Assembly: GCA_037783415.1 (NCBI GenBank)
Contig: JAZGTN010000046.1
Span: 5,276,501 to 5,340,500 of the forward strand
Direction: 5' to 3'
Length of the DNA: 64,000 nt
Source: Leptasterias polaris
Lineage: Eukaryota; Echinodermata; Asteroidea; Forcipulatida; Asteriidae
Shown here: piece after piece, positions 1-10,461 of the stretch
Layout: each line of letters starts with the position of its first letter
How positions within the stretch are numbered: the first letter of the stretch is position 1
Program-made: the position numbers and the translations under genes
Notes under the pieces: generated by a model
Database searches by the model: none
What the model was told of the DNA's origin: nothing
What the model saw: only the letters and a program-made list of their open reading frames with translations

Positions 1-289
1 ACTTTTGCAAATGAAGTCTTGTATTATGACATCATAAAAGTCACATTTTAATAATAACAAATAATAAAAATGATAATTTATTATAATGTATTTTTTTCAA
101 AACGCTGTACAAAACGACAATGAATAAAAAAGATTGTAATAAACTTAGGATAAAAGCAATTGGGTTTTTAACATGGCTTCAGAAGGATTAAAGATTATGC
201 AGTGACGGTTGGGAAGAGGGAGATTGTAAATTTGGTGAGATGTGTCTTTGTGATCCCCTGGCTGCCGCTTCACTTGGGTGTGATCCCTG

Positions 290-445
290 GCTACACGGCA
301 GTTTACAGTTGAATGGCTTCTGACTGGCACCCCCGAACAAAGATATTGACAAAATAGGGAGACCGCCAACATAGGGCTAGATAGCTCAGTTGGTAGAGCA
401 CCGGCACGTTAATCTGGAGGTCGTTGGCTCAAATCCCGTTCGTTT
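290..445 (+). repeat. Dispersed repeat with embedded tRNA-like domain, copy 1
   Basis: A ~85-bp leader (GGCTTCTGACTGGCACCCCC...) precedes a tRNA-like segment at 374-440 with an A-box TAGCTCAGTTGGTAGAGC and a degenerate B-box. Copies of the same leader plus tRNA-like block occur at 29003-29165 (minus) and 37011-37140. There is no closed acceptor stem, so it is not a functional tRNA gene. Confidence 0.7.
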
Positions 446-1053
446 TGATCGTGTGATACAGATATCTCTTCTCCAGTAATTCGTGTTGCGGACAGTAATA
501 ATTCGTGTTGCGATATCGCACTACGTTAAACATAATGAACGTCGCCAATCAAGACTATACTCTTCGAAGAGGCCAACCCGCTGAAGGAAGAAAGAGTCCA
601 AGTAGCAGAAGATATTCTGTTGTAGGCCTATACTTGGTCTCTATCTTCAGCCTGTCTCTCCCTTTTCAATGTTTTGTACGGTTGTCCGACCGGTCTTAAC
701 TGCTATCTTGATACTTTCCTTTCTGTCTGCATCCAGCTCATCTGCAACCTGTATTCATCAATTGCCTCTTGGATGTCTTCATTTTAAGCAGGGATACAAC
801 TTTGCAAATTTGGGGTGTTAAAAATTGACACCAGGGGGGTGTTATCACGTACAGATGTCTTAAGATAACACCAATGTAATTGAATCGGCAGAAATTTGTG
901 TTATTTTAACAACCTATGTTGTAAGTTTTGATTCTTGTTTGGTGTCTATATGTGACAACATCCATTGTGTCAATTCTAACACCATTGTCTTTGCAATGTA
1001 GGCCTACTTTAAGGGCCTATGGGGCTAATTTGAGCTGATCGCAAAAATTTGAA
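446..1053. other. No gene seen
   Basis: AT-rich sequence with no splice-supported coding frame and no clear repeat structure. The short frame from 505 has no supporting signals. Confidence 0.5.
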
Positions 1054-1166
1054 TAGACCTTTGATGACGTCACAGTTTGTTTACCACTGCAAAAGAATGG
1101 GAAATACCTGATGCAGCACTAAGCAATGCGGTAAACAAACCGTGACTTCATCAGTACATGGGTCTA
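1054..1166. repeat. Small foldback MITE
   Basis: The ends TAGACC/GGTCTA and internal arms (GTTTGTTTACC against GGTAAACAAAC) form a 113-bp inverted repeat. The terminal TAGACC resembles the 173-bp MITE at 16902 and 52820. Confidence 0.6.
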
Positions 1167-1429
1167 GTCTGATCAGCTTCTTAGTTTTGAAACGGTCCTT
1201 CAACGCCTTCGCCGTTTTGTCATCAGCAGTAGAGTTATATAACAGCATCGAAGTTTTTATAATAGTAAGATTTAAATTTCAGGATTGAAATATTATACAC
1301 GATTGCAATCATGTATAGGCCTAATATTTCAATCGATTGCTATGCTGACAAAATAGTCGCAGACGGTGTTCAAACCGGGTTTTATGGCCATTTTAATTTT
1401 CCCGGCCAATGAGGGATAAAACAAGTTTT

Positions 1430-1500
1430 AGGCCTACTTGGTTAGAAGTACAGCAACTTTCGATAGTATAAAGCATTTTGAAAATCATTATACCTTAAAG
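1430..1500 (-). repeat. Fragment of a TTAA MITE family
   Basis: The segment containing AGAAGTACAGCAACTTTCG is the reverse complement of the end of the complete element at 10129-10457. The rest of 1167-1754 shows no gene. Confidence 0.5.
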
Positions 1501-1754
1501 TAATGTGGTTATGGAAAAGGGTATCAGTTGTTATCTCCCGAAAATTGAATCAGCGTTACTGTCAGATACATTTATCAGAGTATTCCAATAATGGATTCTT
1601 CCTGCGTGGACATAACCGCTCCCGTTTTTCAGGGATAGGGGCCTATCTCAAAAACTCTACCACCTTTTGAAATGAAATTTCCACAGGTTAGTTTTATTGT
1701 GGGGCCTACACTTAAATAGGATTAAAACAATCAAACGGTTCTAAAAACCAAATG

Positions 1755-1967
1755 TATAGACGATGTGACCTCTGTTTACATTCAAACCGCCCTCTGTTGA
1801 CAAGTCTGTTGTCCAAGTCATGTTCCGCCGGGCAAAAAGACGCGTAGTCATGGTAATATTGCGTGTACTTTCTAGCTGGCTGTCAAGTACACAAAGGTTT
1901 TGCCCGGCGACATGCGCGCGCATCATGTTATGATTTTCAAATGACGTCAGAGGTCACATCGTCTATA
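1755..1967. repeat. TA-type foldback MITE
   Basis: 20-bp terminal inverted repeats (TATAGACGATGTGACCTCTG and its complement) bound 213 bp; an inner inverted repeat is built on CCGGGCAAAA. It lies about 300 bp upstream of the MRPL55 start. Confidence 0.75.
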
Positions 1968-2270
1968 CGTTCCCTTTATAATAACCAAAGTTGCATGACA
2001 AGCGTCGCGTTCGAGCCCTGTTTCCAGTACCCTAGGCCCTACGACTACGAGGCAAATATTGATAAATATAAAACGAGTAAGTTTTAAAAAAAGCAAAATA
2101 AACAAATTAATATGAAAATAAGAGAAACAAATTGATGTAACTTTAGCTTTTTTTGTTGGGACCCGACATCATCCCACGTAATGGTCAGCCATAAACAACT
2201 AATTTGCATTATTTTTACAGCGATTATTTACTACTTTGCGTTATAGCGCCCGCTGTTGACAGTATCATTC

Positions 2271-2281
2271 AAGATGGCAGC
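2271..2281 (+). promoter_or_regulatory. YY1-like motif over the MRPL55 start codon
   Basis: AAGATGGCAGC differs by one base from the YY1 consensus AAGATGGCGGC. YY1-type sites overlapping the start codon are known from housekeeping and mitochondrial-protein promoters. Functional use here is inferred only from position. Confidence 0.35.
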
Positions 2282-2293
2282 GCCCATGCTGAG
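2274..2293 (+). CDS. MRPL55: MRPL55 coding exon 1
   Basis: Encodes MAAPML plus two bases (AG) of codon 7. The ATG sits in CAAGATGGCAGC and the exon is closed by a strong GTAAGA donor. Phase 2 is exactly what the exon 2 acceptor needs (AG+A gives Arg). The 5' UTR start is not defined by sequence. Confidence 0.82.
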
Positions 2294-5200
2294 GTAAGAG
2301 GAAGACTTTGACAAACACACACTTATCAAGTTTTTTCTTCTTCTGTGGATCAGTGGGGAACACATAATTTTCAATAAAACAGGGATAGACTTGAAATGCA
2401 GGGCCACTAACTTAAACAATCAGTTTTCGAAACTGGAGCCAGAGGACCTAAGGACCCAAGGCCAAGTCAGTGATAGTCACTCACAGTGCTGTGGTTCTTT
2501 CGTACCTGACTACATTACATACACTGAGACAGTCGTTTGACCGGTTCCGGATCATAGACCAGTTCCGGATCACTTAAACTTTGCAACAGCCACATAATTT
2601 ACTTCTCACATTACCAATTTCTGTTGATACATGTGAAGAATAATATCCAATAAACCCAAGATAAGGTGCCAAACATCATCGACAAATAAATTATGGCAAT
2701 TTTTCTGAAGTTTGTCGGCGATATAAATGTCATGATAATTATTTATTTAAAAAATGTTGGTTGAAAAATGCTGTTAAAACGTCTCACCTTTCAAATTTGA
2801 ACGCCAGGGCGAATAAAATTTATGTAAAATGGTAAAAATGTGTAAAAAATATTTCACGTAAATACTGAGCAGGTGTCTTGTTTTTTTGATGAGATAAAAT
2901 TACCAAAATCATTTGTTTGGAGGCGCGGCATCGTACCCTTGCCCAGTTCCGGATAACTCAATATGTTGGTGCGTCAAATGGTGGCGCACTCAGTTAGGTA
3001 AAATCATACGGCTGTTGTAGACAGTTTAGTTATTTAGTTGCACTGGAAGCGTGCATTTTTATATTTCAAGCAATTATAAAAGTACATGGTAGTTCATCCA
3101 ATAGCCGTCGTCGATAACGTTGCATGTATTTTCAGTTTTATGAATGGGGATTGGGAGTATTGGTTTGCAATAGAGGGCGCGCTACTGATTCGGAATAATA
3201 ATAATAATAATAATAATAACTAGTTCTTATATAGCGCATTTCACAATAACGGTCTCAATGCGCTTTACATTAGTGCCCTGGTCATTGGGCCAATAACATT
3301 CCTTTAATCTTTCTCAGCTCCCTGGGGAGTATGCAGCCCGGGCTGCCGTGATGGCGCTCCGAAGGCTTTTTCAAACACAATATCAACCTCTACCCTTGCA
3401 GGTACCCATTTATACCCCTGGGTGAAGAGAAGCAATTATAGCAAAGTGTCTTGCTCAAGGACACAAGCGTCATGACCGGGACTCGAACCCACACCCCGAT
3501 GACTAAACCACCAGAACTTGAATCCGATGCTCTTAACCACTCGGCCATGACACCCTACATTAGAATAGAATCAACTGATCCGGAACTGGTCAAACGGGTG
3601 ACAATACTTTTCTCGAAGCCACTTCAAAAGTATTACTCTTTTTTTGCCAATGGATACTTGGTGAGTGTTATGACATGCTTAGGTAAACTGATCAACTTTT
3701 GTTTGCTTGAAATATAAAGAGATTGCAACAAAAACAACATGAATTCAAAAAGTGATCCGGAACTGGTCAAACGACTGTACTACACTGTTAACACTATTAG
3801 CATGCTAAGTGCTATCAGGGATCGCACTAATCTAAAAGCCGACAACTGACACCCTGACGACGACTGACAACAACAAATTTTCAATGCACTTTCAAACAAT
3901 GTTTGAACCAAAATAAATTGTTCAATCTATGTAAAAGAGTCATATGTACCCAAATCACTTTCTATCTGTTGTATTTTTAATTGTAAAAAAGGTAATTTTT
4001 ACCACGAATTAGTATTAGTAACGACAAGTACTGTCCGCCTTGTTGTCTTTGGACCGTACATGGAATAAACCATTATACTGCTGGGGGTGCTGAAAACGGC
4101 AAGTTAAGTAGTCTTTATTTTAATGGTATCTTTTGAAAAACCAACATGTTACAAGTAGTAAAATTACAGCCAGTAAATATTTCTATTTCTTAAATAAATA
4201 AAGAAAGAAAGAAAGAACGAAAAAAGCAGTAAAAAAAAGAACAAAAAAACCCAACTAAGCCCTTAGAACTTACTCATTGCATGATGGTATCGTCCAAGTG
4301 CGTTATTATGGGAACCCGACAAATATGGTTTGTATGCCACTTCAAAGAGCAAGTTGAAATTACATTAGAAGAACTCACACTGCTGCTGCTGATAACACCA
4401 GAGCTAGGGTCCGATGAACTAGACCGCTCGGCCACGTCACACCGCGATTGTGGCGAGTTCATTAACCCTCTTGCTGTCTGACCATTCAATACCATTCACT
4501 GTGGTTTTGAATGATAGATAAGCTATGCCAGCCTTGCAATATGATACCATGAGGGAATGCATGTACACAGTACACAGTTAGTTCTGTGCACAGTTGTGCC
4601 ACCATACAACTTTGGCAGTTGAATGGTTTCAAATGGTTGGTCAACTCACTTGAAAATGTTGCGATCAGTAGGAGGGTTAAAGCAATTTTGTGCAAGCTTG
4701 TTTAAGTGTAATTTTATGAAGAATCTCTGAGTTGGCAATCACTCATTCAGCGCCATGATGCTTACTGTTGCTCGAGAGTGCTATGGATAATCCTTTTTCC
4801 TGTGCTTCACATCTTAGACTCCTAGCTCAAGAGACGAGATCCACTCTTTGTCAGGCATGTCAGCGAACGCTGTGGTGTCTTGATACAACAGTAAGATGGA
4901 ATTCCAACAGGGCTGTGATAGCCAAGACAAATCGCAAGGTGTACACCCGGCAATATCCTACAGTAGTGGTCAACCCTGATGGCTCCACATTCAGGATTAA
5001 GTATGACGACCCAAGGAAGATTATCAAGGTGAGATTTACCAATTTACTGAAGTCATACCACAACAGTACACTTATGGAACAGTACTCAACTCATATTTGG
5101 CGTGTCGTGGCCGAGCGGTCTAGGTCACCGGACCTAAGCTCTGGTGTTTTCAGCAGCAGAGTGTGGGTTCGATACCCGGTCATGACACTTGTGCCCCTGA

Positions 5201-8200
5201 GCAAGGCACTTAACCATAATTGCTTCGAAAAAGTTGGGAAGGTAGTGCATTCTGCTCTACCAGACAGGCTCCTAGTGGATGATACCCATGCCTACATCCT
5301 TAAGGACTGTGAAGGGGGTAACCCTGTTTCAGCCCCAGGAGTAGGAGGCAACGTGCCCCTGGTGTCAATTGATTTGGGTCGATAGCCCAAATCAGTTATG
5401 TGTAGCCCTCACCTTGAGTGGCCGTCCGTGGCCTTGTGAGTTGGGCGATATCTCATAAAAAAAAATAAAAAAATAAAAGAATATTGCAGTTGTTTATTAC
5501 AGCAGGGCCAAATTTCATAAAGCCTGTTTGTTAGCACAAAGCATTGCAGAGTGTATAAAAAACTTGCTTGTAGCCAAGATGGTTTACCAGTCAAACTGTC
5601 AAGTTATGTAAGTGGTAGCCATTGTACCCTAGCCCACCTTGTTGGGCTGTTATGGCTCTCTTTTAACGTCAGTCTTATCAAAGTCGCCATCATTGTAATG
5701 GCGATTGTGAGAAGACCATAACAGCCAAACAAGTAGGTCTACTGGCACCCTGATCCATTTTTTTGGGGCGTAGTACATTACTTTTCTATGCAGTATTTTC
5801 TGCTTAATGGCATTATGAAATTTGGCCCAGGTTGTCCATGTTTAGAGCATAGGGCAATAAAGTACCAAACAGAGCACTCAACTTCATATTATTTTATTAT
5901 TATTGGCGTATTAAAAACTGTTTATAGCAGCCTAACATGCTGAATTAAAATACAGTTGAACAAGCAGTGAAAACTTACATCAAGATAAAACACAAAAAGG
6001 TTAATAAAAGGGAGTTTAAAAAGGCCTAAGAATAGAGCATTAACACATTAAAACCGCAGAGCAAATTGACACATTCAAAATGCTGGTCAAGTAAGGAATG
6101 GGACTATATTTGTATCGGTTTGTTCTACACCTGATAGTGGACAAAGTGTCAGAGTTCCTAAGGTTTTTTTTGTCCTTGCTGGAGGCAGCCAGTCTCTGTG
6201 TTTGGTAGAAGACAAGAGTGATTTACCAAAATTATAAGAAAGCTGTACACAAGCAAGATGAAATTACAAGAGGTCACAAGGTACCCAGTAAACCAAACAA
6301 TGCACGCATAGCATAAACACACTTTCCACACTCGGTCGTAGCCCAATACTAATACCCTGTACTCAACCAACCATAGTCCAACAGCATATCTTACAACAAG
6401 CAGAGTATACTGTTCGAATTGTCCAGACCACACTGGTTCTTCTCGGAACCAATAATAAAAAATAATAAAATTCAATTTATAATGCGCCAATTCCAGGCAA
6501 GGCTAGTCAAAGGCGCATGACAATAAAAAAAGAAAACCACTAAAAATTACAATACACTATAGAAGATTAAAAATACAGCGAAACCGAAGCAATGAAGGAA
6601 CATAAAAATACAAAACATGATATAAACAATTCTGAGGATATACAAGAAAAATTGAAAACTCTAAAAAGTAGCAAGATGTTAAACATTAAAAGCTTTCTAG
6701 AAAAGAAACGTTTTCAGTTGGCATTTAAAAACATTTAAGGAATCAAAACTTCTGATGTGGCCTGACAATTGGTTCCAGAGTTTAATAATAATAATAATAA
6801 TAGTGGCTTCTTATATAGCACTCATATCCGTCACTCAGTGACGCTCAAGGCGCTTCAACAGTCAGTACTTTCCTGCAAGGTATATATGTGGAGCTACTTT
6901 TTGAATTTTGAGACCTATTTCTTTACATAGCACCATGTAATGGTTTACAAGGTGCTGTGGCGCAATATGCAGCCAATCAAACCAGGAACACCGGGGCAAA
7001 CCCCTTCTCTTTACGATAAGTGCACTGGGTTCTTTTACGTGCATTACACAACACACGGGACCAACGGCTTTACGTCCCATCCGAAGGACGAAGCAATAAT
7101 GGTTAAGTGTCTTGCTTAATAAGGACACAAGTGTCACGACCGGGACTCGAACCCACACTGCTGAACAGAAACACCAGAGCTTGAGTCCGGTGCTCTTATC
7201 CGCTCGGCCACGACACGCAGTTTGGGAGTTGGGACCGGCCATCATAAATGCCCTTTCACCTGATGTATTCAGACATTTACTGTTAGGAATTTGTAATGTC
7301 GGGTGCTTAGTAGCCTTTTGTCAAGGCCATCGTGGCTTGGACAGCTTTGTAAACAGTGGAGCGACTGGAACGAGAGACCACGCGCGCGAGCCGAGTGGCG
7401 AAGCAACGAGGGCCTTTTCCAACCTGTTTGCGGTTTTTGTAATGAATTATTCATGAAGTATGAAATGTTATGCACTTCTGATTGGTTTGGACTTTTGCTA
7501 CCGTTTCGGGTAGCAAAAGTCGAGATTATAAAGAAACACATAAGAAACCGCAAACAAGTTGGTGCGTGGTCTCCCATTTCAGTCGCTTGGGATCGCGGCT
7601 CCAAAGACACGAAGGCCTTGACAAAAGGCTAGGTGATTAGAGGATCTGAGTGAACCAACACTTCTCCCAAAGGAGTTTTATACATAGTTGTACCCACAAG
7701 TTTACTATTCTAGTTTTTCTTGTAGCTTATATTCACACCATGCAAAGCTTCAAACATCACTCAGCATCTAGCTTATGATCCACACCATGCAAAGCTTCAA
7801 ACATCACTCAGCATCTAGCTTATATTCACACCATGCAAAGCTTCAAACATCACTCAGCATCTAGCTTATATTCACACCATGCAAAGCTTCAAACATCACT
7901 CAGCATCTAGCTTATATTCACACCATGCAAAGCTTCAAACATCACTCAGCATCTAGCTTATATTCACACCATGCAAAGCTTCAAACATCACTCAGCATCT
8001 AGCTTATATTCACACCATGCAAAGCTTCAAACATCACTCAGCATCTAGCTTATATTCACACCATGCAAAGCTTCAAACATCACTCAGCATCTAGCTTATA
8101 TTCACACCATGCAAAGCTTCAAACATCACTCAGCATCTAGCTTATATTCACACCATGCAAAGCTTCAAACATCACTCAGCATCTAGCTTATATCCACACC

Positions 8201-8768
8201 ATGCAAAGCTTCAAACATCACTCAGCATCTAGCTTATATTCACACCATGCAAAGCTTCAAACATCACTCAGCATCTAGCTTATGATCCACACCATGCAAA
8301 GCTTCAAACATCACTCAGCATCTAGCTTATGATCCACACCATGCAAAGCTTCAAACATCACTCAGCATCTAGCTTATATTCACACCATGCAAAGCTTCAA
8401 ACATCACTCAGCATCTAGCTTATATTCATACAGTAGTACTGAATCATTCAAAGTCTTATAAAACAATCTGTTGGACTTTGATAGATCAGGTGCTGTTAGG
8501 GATCACCAATGATGCATCATACCTTTGGGTACATTTCTGTTTGTGCTGCCACCTCTGGCCCTCTATTGAGTGCCTTAACCTGTCCCAGTTCCAATTCTTT
8601 GTTTATTGTTCGTTTCAGCTACCTCTTGATGTGAATAGCTTGACCCATGATGAACGAAAACTTCGCCTTCAGCGTTACCAGGTACGGAAGAAGCGAGACA
8701 TCAAAGATGATATCATGGACGATGCGGACGTATCTGATAAATATAGACATCTTTGGAAGAGGAAGTGA
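2274..8768 (+). CDS. MRPL55: Mitochondrial ribosomal protein L55 (bL55m), 3 coding exons, 126 aa
   Basis: Structural protein of the large subunit of the mitochondrial ribosome. Coding exons are 2274-2293, 4818-5028 and 8619-8768; 20+211+150 nt give 126 codons plus TGA, close to the roughly 128 aa of human MRPL55. Exon 1 ends AG|GTAAGA in phase 2, exon 2 follows an ATCTTAG acceptor and ends AAG|GTGAGA in phase 0, and exon 3 follows a TTTCAG acceptor. Family-typical blocks are VYTRQYPTVVVNPDGST (residues 48-64) followed by a DPRK stretch, a second block starting LPLDVNSLTHDERKLRLQR, and a C-terminal KYRHLWKRK. The first ~35 residues are basic and hydroxylated, as expected of a matrix-targeting peptide. 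Intron 1 (2.5 kb) and intron 2 (3.6 kb) are filled with repeats. It converges on SPATA6. Identification rests on remembered family similarity, not a search, but the length and phases fit well. Confidence 0.93.
2529..3778. mobile_element. 1.25-kb TIR element in MRPL55 intron 1
   Basis: ACAGTCGTTTGACCGGTTCC at the left is matched in inverse at the right end (GGAACTGGTCAAACGACTGT). The core CAGTTCCGGAT recurs internally near 2560, 2943 and 3580. A SINE has inserted at 3194-3555. No transposase frame was seen, so it is non-autonomous. The target duplication is unclear. Confidence 0.7.
3194..3555 (-). mobile_element. tRNA-headed SINE
   Basis: Reading the minus strand, it starts with a Ser/Leu-type tRNA-like head (GGTGTCATGGCCGAG, B-box GGGTTCGAGTCCCGG), has a body ending CGCTATATAAGAACTAG, and finishes with an (ATT)n tail at 3194-3219. 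Confidence 0.8.
3824..4305. repeat. One-ended copy of a long-TIR element
   Basis: Closely similar to the left ~480 bp of the complete element at 31354-32061, including ACAAGTACTGTCCGCCTTGT, but the right inverted arm is missing. Confidence 0.7.
4376..4446 (-). repeat. SINE head fragment
   Basis: The minus strand contains the tRNA-like head (CGTGGCCGAGCGGTCTAG and a CTCTGGTGTTATCAGCAGC loop) without body or tail. The stretch to 4817 holds nothing else recognised. Confidence 0.6.
4818..5028 (+). CDS. MRPL55: MRPL55 coding exon 2
   Basis: Residues 7-77. It begins after the pyrimidine-rich acceptor CTTCACATCTTAG and ends before GTGAGA. It holds the most conserved MRPL55 segment (Tyr49, Tyr53-Pro54, Pro60-Asp61-Gly62-Ser63-Thr64, Asp71-Pro72-Arg73). 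A SINE starts about 70 bp past its donor. Confidence 0.92.
5099..5480 (+). mobile_element. tRNA-headed SINE in MRPL55 intron 2
   Basis: Head GGCGTGTCGTGGCCGAGCGG with B-box GGGTTCGATACCCGG; a body shared with the copy at 16384-16765 (CAACGTGCCCCTGGTG, TTTGGGTCGA), ending in an A-rich tail. Nearly full length. Confidence 0.85.
5612..5748. repeat. Foldback element related to the one at 33.5 kb
   Basis: GCCCACCTTGTTGGGCTGTT at the left pairs with AACAGCCAAACAAG at the right; an inner hairpin uses TCGCCAT/ATGGCGA. The left-end sequence is shared with 33479. Confidence 0.6.
5749..6783. other. Intronic sequence without recognisable gene
   Basis: Part of MRPL55 intron 2. AT-rich with A-tracts. The 110-codon minus-strand frame at 6158-6490 has no splice or motif support. 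Confidence 0.5.
6784..7217 (-). mobile_element. Full-length tRNA-headed SINE, second body type
   Basis: The minus strand begins GCGTGTCGTGGCCGAGCGGA, has the B-box GGGTTCGAGTCCCGG, the body TAAAGCCGTTGGTCCCGTGT and an (ATT)n tail at 6784-6802. It shares its body with 51568-51942 and 34590-34660. Confidence 0.85.
7311..7631. repeat. 321-bp imperfect foldback element
   Basis: Ends TAGCCTTTTGTCAAGGCC (7311-7328) and its exact complement (7614-7631); further arms pair at 7361-7379/7568-7586 and 7419-7436/7545-7562. A central hairpin at 7490-7521 has 13-bp arms. The left arm carries about 39 bp of extra CG-rich sequence. Confidence 0.8.
7723..8428 (+). repeat. 46-bp tandem array, 15 copies
   Basis: The unit begins CTTATATTCACACCATGCAA and ends CATCTAG; ATGCAAAG recurs at 7740, 7787, 7833 and so on to 8387. 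Most units are identical; three carry a TGATCC variant that makes them 47 bp. It lies in MRPL55 intron 2, 190 bp before exon 3. Confidence 0.95.
8619..8768 (+). CDS. MRPL55: MRPL55 coding exon 3 (terminal)
   Basis: Residues 78-126 plus TGA at 8766-8768. The acceptor is GTTCGTTTCAG. It is a charged helix-rich tail with the pattern Asp-Val-Asn-Ser-Leu...Glu-Arg-Lys-Leu-Arg and a terminal Tyr-Arg-His-Leu-Trp, matching the end of animal MRPL55. A 46-bp tandem array ends 190 bp upstream, and a minisatellite starts 13 bp after the stop. Confidence 0.93.
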   Translation, partial: LPLDVNSLTHDERKLRLQRYQVRKKRDIKDDIMDDADVSDKYRHLWKRK

Positions 8769-8780
8769 ACTGCCCGACCT

Positions 8781-8915
8781 GAACTAGAACCAAACCGATG
8801 AGAACCGAACCAACGAGAACCAAACCAACTAGAACCAAACCTACTAGAGCCAAACCAACTAGAACCAAACCAACGAAAACCAAATCAACTAGAACCAAAC
8901 CAACTAGAACCATTC
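8781..8915 (+). repeat. 15-bp minisatellite in the MRPL55 3' UTR
   Basis: About nine degenerate copies of AACTAGAACCAAACC start 13 bp after the stop codon. The complement reads as a hydrophobic Val-Gly-Leu repeat, which is not a gene. Confidence 0.85.
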
Positions 8916-10124
8916 TTTGCATGGAACCAGTCAGACTAATGGGAGACCTATTGGAACGTTAGGTTGCAGCTGACTTATAGTTCTTAAGTCTATAGTTCTT
9001 AAAAATTTGCACATGCTCAGAACGACATTAACAATCAATTTAACCAGTTAATGCTGGGTATCTTCCATTTCTTCCCTTCCACCCTGTGGGGAATCATTAT
9101 CTTTGATTTGCTGGAATTGTTTTTCTTTGAGAATACTTTTGGCACAAAGAAACCCTGACTTGACAAAGACAAGAGAACAAAAATTTAGCAAAGATGTTTT
9201 TCTATCAAGAAAATACCATATTCATAGACTGTGAATCGCAAAACCTTGGCCGTGAGACATGGCCACCAGTTGGGTCCATGGCCTGAATCAAGTCTGGAAT
9301 CTTGGTCTGCTTGGACTTGCCTTCATAGAGCCGAATACAATGAAATACAACAATGGAAGCCTCTAGATGCCATGTAGTCCTCTTCTCGCAACAAAAGGAC
9401 AAAGGAATCTGGGATTACACAATAACCCCCACACAAAGGTTGAATTTGAGCATTATGTGGGACATCCATCTGTCTTCTTTATGTTGATAAAGCGATGTAC
9501 AGAGAGTGAATGGTGTTTGCCTGGTCCATAGTAAAAATTACAAGTATGGTTTCAAAAGTGTGTAACTGGCAAGGTTTTGTTGTATGTAATTTGACTACAT
9601 GCATATCAAGCAAAAGCCAGCCCCCCAGCTGCATGCATCAGTTCTTTTCTTATGCCATGTAGACTATTCCGAGTACTTGCCAAGGCATGTACGAGCCACA
9701 GGAAAAGTTTGTCAAGCAAGAATCAAGAATTATAGGTTGGGTCATAGATTGGTAAATACTTAAACAAGTTAATGACGATAAAAACTTACTTGGTGAGAAG
9801 CACTGCAGCTGTTGATAGTAAACTACTTTGAGAAAGGATTCTCTTCAAAGTAATATGTGTTTGCGTAATTTTTCACCCCCAAACATTTGCATCTGAGAAA
9901 CAATTGATGCATGGATGGTTTCTCAGATTTCTGAGGGTTGGTGTGATGGTGTCCATTTGCAAATGCTGCGGCCGGGACAGTTTATTTGCTGTTATCTCAG
10001 CAAGTAGACACCGTATTGAGCTGAAACTTTTACATGCGACTTTATTTTAGCTTTATAATTTTGCCTATAAGCATTATGTTGACAAGAAAACAATCTTTGA
10101 CCCTAACTTTACCGCTTTGTCAAT
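8916..10124. other. MRPL55 3' UTR and intergenic sequence
   Basis: No coding exon recognised. No canonical AATAAA was noticed before 10197, which is inside a MITE, so the MRPL55 3' end is undefined. A minus-strand frame at 9205-9402 lacks splice signals. Confidence 0.45.
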
Positions 10125-10128
10125 TTAA

Positions 10129-10457
10129 AGGCAAAGTATACCTTTGGTTTTTGGAACTGTTCAATTGTTTTAATCCTATTCAAATGTGGATAATACAATA
10201 AAACCAACCTGTGAAAATTTTGTTTTTAAAGGTGGTCGCGTTTTCGCCTAAAATCCAGAGCGAATACGCCCACGTAGGGAGAATAATCCCAAATAGGAAT
10301 ACACAATCTGAGAAACGTTTATAGGCATAAAAACTTTTCACATTGAAGTGAAATGTTTCTCAAAATGCTTTTTACTATCGAAAGTTGCTGTACTTCTAAC
10401 CAATAAGTTTTTTATTGCCATTGATTTAAAGAGTAATTACCAAACGTATACCTTCCC
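10129..10457. mobile_element. TTAA-flanked MITE, family 2, complete
   Basis: TTAA at 10125-10128 and 10458-10461 bound an element starting AGGCAAAGTATACCTTTGG and ending CCAAACGTATACCTTCCC. TTAA duplication fits Kolobok- or piggyBac-type mobilisation. Relatives lie at 44854-45130, 48180-48507 and 59125-59480. Confidence 0.75.
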
Positions 10458-10461
10458 TTAA

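Noticed and set aside
374..440. Functional tRNA gene
   Set aside because: A- and B-box-like parts are present but the acceptor stem does not close, and the same block recurs in a dispersed repeat. The SINE heads (e.g. 5099, 51568, 58426) were rejected as tRNA genes for similar reasons.
4783..5385. MRPL55 starting at ATG 4783 and reading through the exon 2 donor
   Set aside because: It would run through a consensus GTGAGA donor into a SINE, and an acidic MDNPF start is a poor mitochondrial presequence. The exon 1 at 2274-2293 fits phase, length and family better.
7723..8428. CRISPR-like array
   Set aside because: Units are directly adjacent with no unique spacers, in an intron of a eukaryotic gene.
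8713..8922. Minus-strand Val-Gly-Leu hydrophobic ORF
   Set aside because: Complement of the minisatellite in the MRPL55 3' UTR.
9205..9402. 65-codon minus-strand ORF
   Set aside because: No splice sites, no family recognised; position between convergent genes suggests chance.
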